Source: Myxococcaceae bacterium
GTDB taxonomy: Bacteria > Myxococcota > Myxococcia > Myxococcales > Myxococcaceae
DNA length: 37,145 nt
Direction: 5' to 3'
Assembly (NCBI GenBank): GCA_019694595.1
Contig: JAIBBQ010000043.1
Location: 1 to 37,145 of the forward strand
In this document: in pieces, positions 9,804 to 18,505 of the stretch
How the letters are laid out: each line of letters begins with the position of its first letter
Numbering within the stretch: the stretch's first letter is position 1
Program-made: the position numbers and the translations under genes
The notes under the pieces: generated by a model
The model's database searches: none
The model's input: the letters and a program-made list of their open reading frames with translations, nothing else
What the model was told of the DNA's origin: nothing

Positions 9804-12626
9804 TCAGCGCACGCAGTACAGCCCGTCGGGCCCTGGGGAGCTGGTGACCTTGCCGTCGCTCGCCACCTGGTAGCGCACCGAGGGGTACGCGTACGGCGCG
9901 CAGGGCATGCCGAGCGCGTCCTGGCGGGGGTCGCCCGAGAAGGTGAAGCGACCGTCGAGCACCGGCGCGGGCCCCTGCATGGGGGCGAAGGGCGTCGCCG
10001 GCGACCTGGGCCCGTGCGTCACCGGGTCGATGGGCGCGATGGCGCGGCCGACGAGCGCGCGGTCGTTGCCGGCGCCGAAGACGGGCACACCGGCGAAGTA
10101 CACCGGGCGCGGCGGCGCGCCCCTGGCGAGCACCAGGCTCTGGCAGCCGCTGCAGCCGGCCAGCGCGAGCACCTCTCCGGTGTCGCGCTCGGAGAAGGCG
10201 AGGCTGCCGCCGGGCAGGTCCGGGTAGCCCGCGGTCTGCGAGGTGGAAGGGCCCTGCTGCGCCGGAGGCTGGGTGTAGAGGACGCCGAGCCGCGGCACGC
10301 CCAAGGCGATGCCGGAGATACCGCCGTCGACCAGCACCGAGGTGGCGCCGTCACCGTCGCGCTGCTTGAGGATGCCGGTCGAGCCCGGGCCGTACTCGCT
10401 GTAGCGCAGGCCTCCGGTGGTGGGGACGACGGCGAAGGTGGCGACGGTGCTGACCGTCGCGGTGCCGCCGTCGGCCGAGTGGTCGAGCAGGGTGAAGGGC
10501 ACCACCGCGCCCTGCTGGGAGTAGACGTGCGTGCCGTCGGCCGACAGCAGGGGGCCCTGGCCGAGCGTGCTGGGAGTGAAGGCGCCGAGCGCGGTGTGCA
10601 CCACCCACGCGCTGCCTTCCTTGCGGAGCACGGCGGTCCCGTCGGCAGAGAGGGCCTCCACGGTCCCGGGCGTGCTCACCTGGAAGCGCGAGGTGAGCCC
10701 GGTGGCCGAGAACGCGAGCACCTCGGTCGCGGCGGGCGACGGCGACGGCCCACCGCGCTGCACCGCGAGCACGTCGGCGCCGGCGGCGAAGAGCGAGGCG
10801 CCCAGGTCCCAGTCGGTGCCGGGCAGCTCGCCGAGCGGCTGCAAGGTGTGCGCGTCGAGGAGCGCGAGGCCGCTGGCGCCCGGCAGGAAGAAGAAGCGGC
10901 CGGCCGGGTCGACGCGGGCGCGCCGCGGAGCGCTCGCCGCGTCGCGCAGCACCGTGCGCTCGAGGCCGCCGTCGCGCTCGGCGAGCAGCTCCCAGCGCAC
11001 GCCGCCGTCGTCGGTGCCGACCGCGAGGGCCATCGCGCCCCCGGTCGGGAGCACCGCGGTGGTGCTGGTCACCGGCCCGAGGCCAGGCGGCGCAAGGCCC
11101 AGCTTGAGTCCGCGCGGCAGGTACACCGGGCCCAGCTCCGCGGTGCGCAGCGGGTCGGGCATGGTGAACACGATGACCCTGGGGGCGTGGTCGTTCGCCG
11201 ACAGGGTGATGCGCAGCGGCTGGTTGGGGGCGGCGCGGATGCTCAGGGCCGGCGGCAGGGTGACCAGCTTGGCGTCGTCGGCCGCGCCGCCGTCCGGGTG
11301 GCTGAGCTCCACCGTCACCTGCGTTCCGTCGAAGGGCGTCACCACGGTGAGCGACACCACCGGGTTCTGCTCGAGCCGCCCCGAGCCGTGCGAGGTGGGG
11401 TCGATGATGCACGCGGTGTCGGTCGGCGTCTTGAAGGCGCAGACCTGCTGGGCCATGCACGTCGGGCTGCAGGTGGCGGGGTCGAAGCCCTTGGTGTCGG
11501 GCAGGGTGAGGCGGCGCACGAAGACCTGGCGCTTGGCGTCGGCGGTGCTGACCCCGAAGACGAAGGCCGCGCTGGCGTCGGGGAGCAGCTCGAGCGCCGT
11601 CACCAGCGGCCGCCGGGCACAGTCGCAGCTCGCGTCGGTGGCGCGGGTGCACGCGCAGCTGAGCGCGCTGGAGAACGGCGGGGCCAGCGCCATCGACTGC
11701 ACGCCGTCGCGCAGCGCGACCAGGCCGCCTTCTCCCTCGTAGATGGGCAGGTCGCCCACCGAGGACGAGGTGACGGCCACCAGTGCGTCGGACTTCCAGG
11801 TGGGGCTCACCCGCGCGGCGGAGACCAGCTCGCCGGCGCGCCAGTGGCCCGCCTGGAAGTGCCAGGCGTAGCCGGTGCCCGACGAGACGAAGGTGAGGAG
11901 CTGGAATTCGCTCGGCGTGCCGTTGAAGGCGTCTTCCACCAGCGTGCCGGCGTTGGTGAACTCGCAGGTCTCGGCGGAGACGGTGCCCTGGCCCACGTCG
12001 AGCGTCGACAGGCAGAGCTGGCCGGGGTGGGTCACCAGCGTGAGGCCGGAGGCGCTCCAGGGACCGAAGACCACCTGCTGCCCGACGTACACGGACTTCC
12101 AGGCGCCGCCCTTCACCACCCACACGGTGTCCTGGGTGCGCAGCACGACCTCGGTGGCGGAGCGCGCGGCGAGCGAGCGGCTGGCGCCGACGCCCGCGGG
12201 CAGGTCCGGCAGGCGCGTCCACCCGGTGCCGTCGAAGAAGGCGACCTCGCGCGTCCTGGTGCTGGAATACAGCAGTCCCTTGTCGGCGAGCACGGTGCTC
12301 AGCCGGAGATCCGAGGTGGGCGTCAGCATCGGCGCCGGCAGCGGCGTGCTGGCGCCGGTGACGGGGTCGACCTCGCTGAAGCTGAGCCGCGCCTCGGTGC
12401 GCTGGAGATCCACGTCGACGCCTTCGCCGACGTAGAGGCCGACCATCAGCTTCCCGGTGGAGGCCTCGAGGTCGACGAAGGTGGGCAGCTGCGGCCCGGT
12501 CTCGGCGACGATGAAGCCCAGGCGCGCGTCGGTCGACAGCCGCTTGGCCCCCGCGGGGTCGACGTACGGCCACTTGGTCGAGCAGCCGGCGACGGCGAGC
12601 CCGAGCACGAGCGCGAGCGCCCTCAT
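9804..12626 (-). CDS. Large predicted lipoprotein with repetitive beta-rich body
   Basis: A 940-residue exported protein. The N-terminus is a lipoprotein signal: a short positive start, a hydrophobic stretch, and the lipobox AVAGC with Cys15 as the lipid site. The rest is a long series of short beta-strand units of the type 'value, display, compare' (for example DVLAVQRGGP, GTHVYSQQGAV), as in beta-propeller or YVTN-like proteins. There are Cys clusters near 320-335 (SCACTRATDASCDCARR) and 380-410, and the C-terminus is YCVR. The ATG at 12626 overlaps the upstream lipoprotein gene's stop as ATGA, so the two are co-translated and may act together at the outer membrane. Function unknown. Confidence 0.82.
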   Translation of the reverse strand: MRALALVLGLAVAGCSTKWPYVDPAGAKRLSTDARLGFIVAETGPQLPTFVDLEASTGKLMVGLYVGEGVDVDLQRTEARLSFSEVDPVTGASTPLPAPMLTPTSDLRLSTVLADKGLLYSSTRTREVAFFDGTGWTRLPDLPAGVGASRSLAARSATEVVLRTQDTVWVVKGGAWKSVYVGQQVVFGPWSASGLTLVTHPGQLCLSTLDVGQGTVSAETCEFTNAGTLVEDAFNGTPSEFQLLTFVSSGTGYAWHFQAGHWRAGELVSAARVSPTWKSDALVAVTSSSVGDLPIYEGEGGLVALRDGVQSMALAPPFSSALSCACTRATDASCDCARRPLVTALELLPDASAAFVFGVSTADAKRQVFVRRLTLPDTKGFDPATCSPTCMAQQVCAFKTPTDTACIIDPTSHGSGRLEQNPVVSLTVVTPFDGTQVTVELSHPDGGAADDAKLVTLPPALSIRAAPNQPLRITLSANDHAPRVIVFTMPDPLRTAELGPVYLPRGLKLGLAPPGLGPVTSTTAVLPTGGAMALAVGTDDGGVRWELLAERDGGLERTVLRDAASAPRRARVDPAGRFFFLPGASGLALLDAHTLQPLGELPGTDWDLGASLFAAGADVLAVQRGGPSPSPAATEVLAFSATGLTSRFQVSTPGTVEALSADGTAVLRKEGSAWVVHTALGAFTPSTLGQGPLLSADGTHVYSQQGAVVPFTLLDHSADGGTATVSTVATFAVVPTTGGLRYSEYGPGSTGILKQRDGDGATSVLVDGGISGIALGVPRLGVLYTQPPAQQGPSTSQTAGYPDLPGGSLAFSERDTGEVLALAGCSGCQSLVLARGAPPRPVYFAGVPVFGAGNDRALVGRAIAPIDPVTHGPRSPATPFAPMQGPAPVLDGRFTFSGDPRQDALGMPCAPYAYPSVRYQVASDGKVTSSPGPDGLYCVR

Positions 12627-13147
12627 CGGTTGCTCAGGTCCTCGCACCAGAAGGTGGAGTCGAAGATCTCCGACTCCGGCACCTCGATGCAGTCGTCGCT
12701 CAGCGTGTCGCAGAGCTTGGTCTTCGACGGCACGCGCAGGTGGTGCACCAGCAGCGGGAAGTACTTGGTGGGCACCGCGTGCGGCCGCACGTCTTCGATG
12801 GAGGGGAGCTGCTCGAGCACCGCGTACGCGTCGGCGGCGTTGATGTCGGAGAGCTTGAACTGGAAGTTGCCGTTGCCCTGGTAGCGCTCGTTGGTGCGCG
12901 GCAGCGGGTCGAAGCGCAGCCCCAGGTCGGGGTGGGCCTCGTCCCGGTAGAGCAGCCACACCAGGTGCGTCTCTCCGATGGTGAGCAGCTCGCAGAGGTA
13001 GTCCTGCGGGCGGTAGGCGGCGAAGAGGCCGGTGGTGCGGCCCAGGTGGTGGTTGAAGAGCGGGTTGTCGATCTGCGCGGGGTCGGTGCAGCCACTCGCC
13101 AGCGCGAGGGCGGCCGCCGCGAGCAGGGCTGGCCAGGGGCGCGTCAC
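12623..13147 (-). CDS. Small predicted lipoprotein
   Basis: A 174-residue protein with a clear lipoprotein signal (MTRPWP, Ala/Leu-rich core, lipobox LASGC with Cys20). The mature part is mixed alpha/beta with four further Cys residues, including a C-terminal WCEDLSNR. I recognise no family. It starts with GTG 13 bases after the coiled-coil gene and overlaps the next lipoprotein gene as ATGA, so it is the middle gene of a three-gene envelope unit. Confidence 0.78.
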   Translation of the reverse strand: MTRPWPALLAAAALALASGCTDPAQIDNPLFNHHLGRTTGLFAAYRPQDYLCELLTIGETHLVWLLYRDEAHPDLGLRFDPLPRTNERYQGNGNFQFKLSDINAADAYAVLEQLPSIEDVRPHAVPTKYFPLLVHHLRVPSKTKLCDTLSDDCIEVPESEIFDSTFWCEDLSNR

Positions 13148-13160
13148 TCGCGCGGGCCGC

Positions 13161-13961
13161 TCACCAGCACTCGAGGATGATGGACGAGGCGTTGCAGCCG
13201 GTGCTCACGGTGCACGAGCTCTGCCCGATGCAGCTGCCCTTCCACTGCACGAAGGAGCCGCAGGTGTTCTGGGCGAACCCGAAGTCGGTGTTGGCGCCGT
13301 TGCCGCCGTGAAAGCCCCAGGCGGTCTTGATGACGCCCGCGGCGCAGGTCGCGGTGCAGCTCGAGTTGGTGCCCGTGCAGGAGTTGGACGCGACCTGGAT
13401 CGGCCGGTGGCTGTTGATGGTGCCCGAGAGCGTCAGGTTGCCGCTGGGGTCGATGCGCGCCACCTCGCTCTGGCTGCCGCTGCCGAACACCGTGCCCTTG
13501 CCGGAGTACCAGCCCAGGTACACGTTGCCGTTGGCCGTGCCGTCGATGTGGATGTTGCCCGACGAGTTGCCACCGGTGATGTGGCTCGCGCTGCTCACGG
13601 GGCCGCCGATGTTCATGCGCGCCGCGGTGATGGTCTGCGTCGACGTCGCACCCGCGGACAGCGTGCCGACCTTGGCCTGCACCAGGTTCACCAGGGCGGT
13701 GAAGTTGGTGTTCACGTCGGCGGCGACCGCCGGGTTGTTGGCGCAGAAGGTGACCATGCCGAGCGAGGCCAGCGTCTGGCTGCAGGTGGCCTGGCCGTAG
13801 GCGACGGCCGAGCCGAGCAGCGCCACTGCCGCGAGCACGCCGAGGAGCGCGCGCCGGCGAGGCGGGCGGGCGGAGCGGGCGGTCTCCAGCGAGGACAGCC
13901 TTTCCCGGAGTTCGTTGAGCTCTGCTTCGAGGCGTTCGACGGTGCGCGAAGGGTCGGACAT
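13161..13961 (-). CDS. Coiled-coil, membrane-anchored, Cys-rich surface protein
   Basis: A 266-residue protein. Residues ~8-27 are a heptad-like coiled coil (VERLEAELNELRERLSSLE). An Arg-rich stop is followed by one membrane segment at ~38-55. The outer part has an Asn/Thr/Ser/Gly-rich stretch (~100-165; e.g. GGNSSGNIHIDG) that looks like short beta-helix or fibre repeats as in tail-fibre or pilus-tip proteins. The last ~75 residues carry about eight Cys and end ECW, suggesting a disulphide-knotted head. The layout is inner-membrane anchor, stalk, head. The gene opens the unit that continues with two lipoproteins, after a TAGGCT element nine bases before its ATG. Function unknown. Confidence 0.78.
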   Translation of the reverse strand: MSDPSRTVERLEAELNELRERLSSLETARSARPPRRRALLGVLAAVALLGSAVAYGQATCSQTLASLGMVTFCANNPAVAADVNTNFTALVNLVQAKVGTLSAGATSTQTITAARMNIGGPVSSASHITGGNSSGNIHIDGTANGNVYLGWYSGKGTVFGSGSQSEVARIDPSGNLTLSGTINSHRPIQVASNSCTGTNSSCTATCAAGVIKTAWGFHGGNGANTDFGFAQNTCGSFVQWKGSCIGQSSCTVSTGCNASSIILECW

Positions 13962-13970
13962 GGGCCGCGG

Positions 13971-13976
13971 AGCCTA
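13971..13976 (-). promoter_or_regulatory. Leaderless-type -10 element (TAGGCT) for the unit starting at 13961
   Basis: The minus strand reads TAGGCT, nine bases, then ATG. There is no Shine-Dalgarno. It drives the three-gene unit 13961-9804 if the reading of the window-wide motif is right. Confidence 0.55.
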
Positions 13977-14052
13977 GCCAAAGCCTGATGCTCGGGCTCC
14001 GGCGAAAACGTGCCTGCCCCGGCCCCGCGCGGATCCACCCCACGATTGCGGC

Positions 14053-14058
14053 TAGAGT
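14053..14058 (+). promoter_or_regulatory. Leaderless-type -10 element (TAGAGT) for the gene starting at 14066
   Basis: TAGAGT is followed by seven bases and then ATG. With 13971-13976 on the other strand it makes a divergent promoter region of about 100 bases. Confidence 0.5.
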
Positions 14059-14065
14059 GCTGCGC

Positions 14066-14677
14066 ATGACCGCCCGCCTCGGCCCCTTCCCGCCGCAGCC
14101 GCTGGACCCCAACCGGCCGGTGATTCCCCGGCCGCCCAGGCCGCAAGCGCCGCCGAACTACGCCACGCCGGCCTTCGCGATGAAGACCCGCGGTGGCTGG
14201 CAGGCGCCGCGCAGCGACACCGTGCGCATCCTCAAGGGCTTCGACCAGCGGACCCCCGACGAGTCGGTCGCGCTGGTGAAGCAGCAGCTCACCACGCCGC
14301 TCGCGCCGGCGAACGTGCGCTTCGTCGAGGAGAACATCCGCGGGACGCACCAGGCCTTCACCGTGATGCTCAACAACTGCTTCATCCCCAACTCGCCGCA
14401 CGACCAGCTGCTCCAGAGCCTGGGCGCCAACGAGGCGGTGGTGCTGGGCTCGCTCACCCAGTCGGCGTCGGCGGTGCTCCAGGTGTCGGTGCCCGGCGAG
14501 GCCGACCCTCGCTACTACGTGAAGACGCCCAACGGCTTCGACCTCACCACCAAGCCACGGGCGGTCATCTACGAAGGGTACGTGCGACGCACGCCGCCGG
14601 GCGTCGAGATGCGCACCGTGCCCTGGAGCGCGCCCGTGCTCTCCGGGCCGACCGGCACCGTCACCGAGCTCGACTGA
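14066..14677 (+). CDS. Conserved-looking hypothetical protein
   Basis: A 203-residue protein without signal peptide or membrane segment. The first ~35 residues are Pro/Arg-rich (PPQPLDPNRPVIPRPPRP) and probably disordered. The remainder is a compact alpha/beta domain with a central HQAFTVMLNNC and NSPHDQLLQSLGANEAVVLGS, and a C-terminal strand-rich part. I recognise no family. I chose the ATG at 14066 because TAGAGT precedes it by seven bases. Upstream in-frame codons from 13988 read as Arg/Pro-rich non-coding-like sequence. It stands alone between two minus-strand units. Confidence 0.7.
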   Translation: MTARLGPFPPQPLDPNRPVIPRPPRPQAPPNYATPAFAMKTRGGWQAPRSDTVRILKGFDQRTPDESVALVKQQLTTPLAPANVRFVEENIRGTHQAFTVMLNNCFIPNSPHDQLLQSLGANEAVVLGSLTQSASAVLQVSVPGEADPRYYVKTPNGFDLTTKPRAVIYEGYVRRTPPGVEMRTVPWSAPVLSGPTGTVTELD

Positions 14678-14685
14678 CCGCGACG

Positions 14686-14707
14686 CCGGCCCGTCGCTCA
14701 GGGCCGG
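14686..14707. terminator. Possible bidirectional terminator hairpin
   Basis: Between the convergent genes ending at 14677 and 14698 there is a perfect 7-base stem, CCGGCCC and GGGCCGG, with an 8-base loop. There is no T-run on either side, so it would be a non-standard terminator. The right arm lies in the last codons of the minus-strand gene. Confidence 0.35.
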
Positions 14708-17064
14708 TGGAGCACCCCGAAGGCGCCCACGGCGTAGAGGTCTCCTGCGGGCGCGAGCCACACCCCGCGGTAGTCGTAGAGCGTGAGGAACTGTTCGACC
14801 TGGGTCCACGTGGTGCCGGTGCGGCGGTACAGCTCCCCGGTCGTTCCACCCACCCACAGCTCGCTGCCTCGCGCCGCCGCGGTGTTGTACGTCTCCAAGG
14901 TGTTGCCCGGGTACTCGCGCGTCCACGCGCCGGTGGACCCGCGCTGGCTCGCGAAGCCGCCCTCGCCGGCCACGAAGAGCAGGCCGCCCGAGGTCGCCGC
15001 CGCGAAGAGCGCCTCGCCCGAGCAGCCGAGCACCTTCTGGTTGGTGAAGGCCTGGCCCTTCTTCGACACCACGGTGCAGTTGCTGCCCACCGCCACCACC
15101 TCGGTGCCCACCACCGCGAGCGCCTCGAGGTGCGCGGTGACGCCGGTCGACTTCGCCACCCAGGCGGTGCCCGGCGCGCCCACCGGTTTCTCGAGCCAGG
15201 TGCCCTGGTTGCCCACCGCGTAGACGGTGGTGCCGTCGGTCGCGAGCGCGTTGAGCCCGGCGCCGGTGACGCCCGTGCCCTCGACCGCCCACGACGGTCG
15301 CCGCGCGAGGAGGAGGCCGCTCTGGCCGGCCGCGTAGACCTCGGTGGCCGAGACCGCGAGCACCGCGTTGAGGTCGGTCGTCTGGGTGAGCGTTTCCCGT
15401 CGCCACGCCCCGTCGCGGCGGTGGAGCACGTAGCCGCCCGGGCCCACGGCGTAGACGTCGTCGGCGCTCGCCGCGCTGATGGCGCGCAGCCCCTGGAAGT
15501 CGGCCTCCGGGCCGCCCATCTGCTTCCAGTTGTTCACGCCCACCGGCTGCACGCCGCCGACGTCGTTGCGGAAGACGAGGCCGTTGTTGCCCACGGCGTA
15601 GACCGGGTCGCTCAGGGTGGTGCCCGCGGCGAACGTGGCCGTCAACTGCTGGGTGGTGAAGGGCTGCGGCCAGTAGCGCGACGGTCCGCGGTCGGCGAAC
15701 GCCCCCTGGTCGCCGCAGACGAAGGCCTGGGTCGGGTTGCCGTGCACGCCGAGGAGGTCGACGGCGCCGAGGCCGGCGTCCACCCGGGTCCAGCTCGTGC
15801 CGCTGCGCTCGAGCACGGCGCCTCCGCTCCCGACCGCGACGGCCTGGCCGGTGGCGCTGGTGAGGTCGGACCACCCGGCGTACAGCGTCTCCGAGGTGAG
15901 GCCCGCGCTCTCTCGCACGCAGGTGGTGGTGCTGGTGTCGTAGAGCGGCCCGCAGCGCAGGATGACGCCCGAGGGCCCGAGGAGGAGCCCGTCGGTGTGC
16001 GCGGCGTCGTAGGCGGAGCCGAAGAACGTGGTGTTGATGCCGGCGTCCACCACGCGCCAGCTGCCGGTGTCGCTGCGCACCGCCACCGTGCCGAACTTGC
16101 CGGCGACGATGGCGCGGGTGGCCGAGTCGCACGCCACCACGGTGAGGTCGGCCGTCGTGGGCACCGCCTCGGTCACCCAGCCGGAGAACACGCGGCGCAT
16201 CACCAGACCGCGGTCGCCCACCACCGCGAAGCGCCCGGGGGAGATGCAGCTGGCGAGCGCCCGCGCGCGCTGGTTCTTGGTGGCGTGCACCTCGTACTTC
16301 CACGCTTCGCCCTCGCGGCGCACCACGTTGCCCGCGCGGTCGAGCAGGAGCAGCTGGTCGCTCGCCCAGCCGTTGATGGCGACCAGGTTCTCGCCCAGCG
16401 GCACCGGGTATTCCCAGCAGAAGCCGCCCTCGGTGCACGCGCCCTGGGTGCAGGGTGGCCCTTCGCCCGGTGAGGCGGCGACGAAGGCGGAGCACTCGGT
16501 GGCCGGGGCCTTCACGCACTTGCGCACCCCGTACGGCGTGCAGAGGAAGGAGCCTTCGATGCACGCGCCGGGGCAGGGGTCGACGCAGCTCGCCTGGCCG
16601 CCGTCGCCCTGGCACGCCTGACCGGTGGGGCAGGCGGCGATGACGCCTTGCCACATGGCGCAGCCGCTCCCCGAGCCCTGACAGGACTCGATGCCGTTGG
16701 CGGTGGTGCAGCGCTGGGCGCCCGGGGTGCACGCGTCGGCGCAGCCGCAGTGGTCGGCGGCGCAGGTCAGGCCCGCCTGGCACGGGGAGTCGCCCGTGCA
16801 GCAGCGCTCGCCGGATCCGCCGCACGAGGCGCACTGGCCTCCGGAGCAGACGAGCGGTCCCGTGCAGGTGTCCTGGGCGCAGCAGGCCTGGCCGCTCGCG
16901 CCGCAGCGCTCGCACGTCTGGGCGCTTCCGCAGACCAGGCCGTCGGCGCACGGCGTCTGCAGGCAGCAGGGCTGGTCTTCCTTCCCGCAGCTGTTGCTGC
17001 TGATGGACTTGGTGCAGGCGGCGAGGCCCAGGACGGCGACGACGCAGAGCGAAGGCCACCGCAC
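14698..17064 (-). CDS. Predicted lipoprotein: Cys-rich N-terminal region plus beta-propeller-like body
   Basis: A 788-residue exported protein with lipobox GLAAC (Cys17). Residues ~25-220 hold about 40 Cys in repeated CC and CxxC patterns (PCC, ACC, RCC), like the disulphide-rich modules of myxobacterial surface proteins. From ~230 to the end there are many similar units containing forms such as DVYAVGPGG, TVYAVGNQG and ELWVGGTTG, each followed by a Trp-containing strand, as in photosynthesis-system-II-assembly/sialidase-like propellers. It is probably a cell-surface binding or adhesion protein. The GTG start lies eight bases after TACGCT. It seems monocistronic and ends 20 bases from the convergent gene at 14677. 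Confidence 0.8.
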   Translation of the reverse strand: MRWPSLCVVAVLGLAACTKSISSNSCGKEDQPCCLQTPCADGLVCGSAQTCERCGASGQACCAQDTCTGPLVCSGGQCASCGGSGERCCTGDSPCQAGLTCAADHCGCADACTPGAQRCTTANGIESCQGSGSGCAMWQGVIAACPTGQACQGDGGQASCVDPCPGACIEGSFLCTPYGVRKCVKAPATECSAFVAASPGEGPPCTQGACTEGGFCWEYPVPLGENLVAINGWASDQLLLLDRAGNVVRREGEAWKYEVHATKNQRARALASCISPGRFAVVGDRGLVMRRVFSGWVTEAVPTTADLTVVACDSATRAIVAGKFGTVAVRSDTGSWRVVDAGINTTFFGSAYDAAHTDGLLLGPSGVILRCGPLYDTSTTTCVRESAGLTSETLYAGWSDLTSATGQAVAVGSGGAVLERSGTSWTRVDAGLGAVDLLGVHGNPTQAFVCGDQGAFADRGPSRYWPQPFTTQQLTATFAAGTTLSDPVYAVGNNGLVFRNDVGGVQPVGVNNWKQMGGPEADFQGLRAISAASADDVYAVGPGGYVLHRRDGAWRRETLTQTTDLNAVLAVSATEVYAAGQSGLLLARRPSWAVEGTGVTGAGLNALATDGTTVYAVGNQGTWLEKPVGAPGTAWVAKSTGVTAHLEALAVVGTEVVAVGSNCTVVSKKGQAFTNQKVLGCSGEALFAAATSGGLLFVAGEGGFASQRGSTGAWTREYPGNTLETYNTAAARGSELWVGGTTGELYRRTGTTWTQVEQFLTLYDYRGVWLAPAGDLYAVGAFGVLHRP

Positions 17065-17072
17065 GGAACGGG

Positions 17073-17078
17073 AGCGTA
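17073..17078 (-). promoter_or_regulatory. Leaderless-type -10 element (TACGCT) for the gene starting at 17064
   Basis: The minus strand reads TACGCT, eight bases, then the GTG start of the Cys-rich lipoprotein. No Shine-Dalgarno is seen. Confidence 0.55.
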
Positions 17079-17116
17079 GCGCACTTGTCCCGTGGCCCCA
17101 CCTGGTGCGCGCCGCT

Positions 17117-18364
17117 TCAGCGATCGGCCAGCGCCGCCGCCGGGCTCAGCCGGCCCGCGCGCCGGGCGGGCCACAGGCTCGCCAGCGCCGCACCGAGCGG
17201 CGTGCCGAGGAGCACCAGGGCCACCACCCACGGCTCGAGGCGCGGGCGCACCACCATGGGCACCGAGGTCCCCGCTGCGGGGATCTCGAGCCCCGCGGAT
17301 CCGGCCCAGGCGACCAGCGCGAGCGCCAGGGCAGCGCCGAGCACCGCGCCCGCGCCGCCGACCAGGAGCCCTTCGGCGACGAAGGTGCGCACCACCTCGC
17401 GGCGGCGCATGCCCATCGCGAGCCAGCTGCCGACCTCGCGCGTGCGCTCGAGCACGGACATCAACATCACGTTCACTACGCCGAGCAGGCCGACCGCGAG
17501 GAACACCAGCATCACCACCGCGCTCACCAGGTCGACCAGCGCCATCTGCTGCCGCAGGAAGGGGTAGCTCGCTTCCCAGGTGGTCACCTCGAAGTCCGGC
17601 CCCAGCGCCGCCTGCGCGGCCTGCGCCACCTGGTCGGCGCGCCCCAGGTCCGGCACCGCGAGCGCGAGCGAGGTGAGCCGTCCTTCCATGCGCAGGAGCC
17701 GCTGCGCGAGCGCGAGGGGCACCCACGCCACCCGGCGCTCTCCGGGGACCGCGGCGGGAATGCGGCCGCGCAGGGACACGTCGACGCCGTTGAGTGCGCC
17801 GTCGCGGTCGCTGGCCAGCAGGGCCAGGCGGTCGTCGGCCGCCGGGGCGCCTGCCCGCTCGAGGTCGAGCGCCAGTCCCGCGGCGAGGCGCTCGCCGAGC
17901 CAGAGCGCATCGTCGGGCCACGTCGCGCCGAGCCCGCTCCGCTCGAAGCGCAGCGGCGTCACCCGGCGCTCCTGCGCGGGGTCGAACGCCGTCACCAGCA
18001 CCGGCGTGGAGCGGCCCGGGGCGTCGCCCTGATCCGCGGTCGACACCAGTGCGCCGAACTCCAGCCGGCCGGAGACGCCGCCCACGCCGTCGAGGGCGCC
18101 GAGCGTGCGGCGGGTCGCGGGGTCGTCGCCGAAGTCCAGCGTGAGCGGCGCCGCCAGCACGGCGCGCGCGAAGCCGGCGCGGTGCACCTGGACCGCCCCG
18201 CTGCCACCGAGGACCAGGTTCTCGAGGAAGGCCTGCTGCATGCCGGTGATGAAGCCGCGCACGGAGAGCACCGTGAGCACGCCGACCGCCACCGTGATCA
18301 GCGCCAGCGCGGTGCGCACGTGGCTGCGGGTCAGGTTGCGCGCGGCGAGCTGCCAGGTGCCCAT
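17117..18364 (-). CDS. ABC transporter permease, FtsX/MacB/LolC type
   Basis: A 415-residue inner-membrane protein with the usual four-helix plan: one membrane segment at ~18-36, a large periplasmic domain to ~270, then three membrane segments near ~275-303, ~325-350 and ~370-395. The cytoplasmic turn after the second helix reads ERTREVGSWLAMGMRRREV, a standard FtsX-family coupling sequence. Relatives move lipoproteins, peptides or antibiotics, or act as mechanotransmitters. The ATPase partner is not in the window and must be encoded elsewhere. The ATG at 18364 has a GAGG-type ribosome site that falls inside a 12-base palindrome. No TAnnnT element is seen. Confidence 0.85.
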   Translation of the reverse strand: MGTWQLAARNLTRSHVRTALALITVAVGVLTVLSVRGFITGMQQAFLENLVLGGSGAVQVHRAGFARAVLAAPLTLDFGDDPATRRTLGALDGVGGVSGRLEFGALVSTADQGDAPGRSTPVLVTAFDPAQERRVTPLRFERSGLGATWPDDALWLGERLAAGLALDLERAGAPAADDRLALLASDRDGALNGVDVSLRGRIPAAVPGERRVAWVPLALAQRLLRMEGRLTSLALAVPDLGRADQVAQAAQAALGPDFEVTTWEASYPFLRQQMALVDLVSAVVMLVFLAVGLLGVVNVMLMSVLERTREVGSWLAMGMRRREVVRTFVAEGLLVGGAGAVLGAALALALVAWAGSAGLEIPAAGTSVPMVVRPRLEPWVVALVLLGTPLGAALASLWPARRAGRLSPAAALADR

Positions 18365-18369
18365 CTCAA

Positions 18370-18381
18370 GCCTCGCGAGGC
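18370..18381. repeat. 12-base perfect palindrome at the permease ribosome site
   Basis: GCCTCGCGAGGC is self-complementary and lies five bases before the permease ATG (18364). It contains the GAGG that would serve as the ribosome site, so folding or protein binding could limit expression. Short GC palindromes also occur by chance in this DNA. Confidence 0.3.
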
Positions 18382-18450
18382 GCCGATGTCAGAGAATGTA
18401 AGCAAACCTGGCGGATCGAGGCTGAGAGAATGGCCGTAACCACTGGGCAT

Positions 18451-18482
18451 CTCAACCGTTTTTGAGTGGCAACTCCCTTGGA
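18451..18482 (+). promoter_or_regulatory. Possible sigma-54-type promoter with inverted repeat before the lipid operon
   Basis: The 140-base gap before the operon is unusually AT-rich. It holds TGGCAACTCCCTTGGA (18467-18482), which matches the sigma-54 pattern TGGCAC-N5-TTGC with correct spacing except for two bases, one of them the important C at -12. Directly upstream is an inverted repeat, CTCAA and TTGAG with a six-base loop (18451-18466). A start near 18493 would leave a short leader before the ATG at 18506. No TAnnnT element is found at the usual distance, so this operon differs from its neighbours. Confidence 0.35.
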
Positions 18483-18505
18483 CAGGCCCCCGAGAACCCT
18501 GGGTC

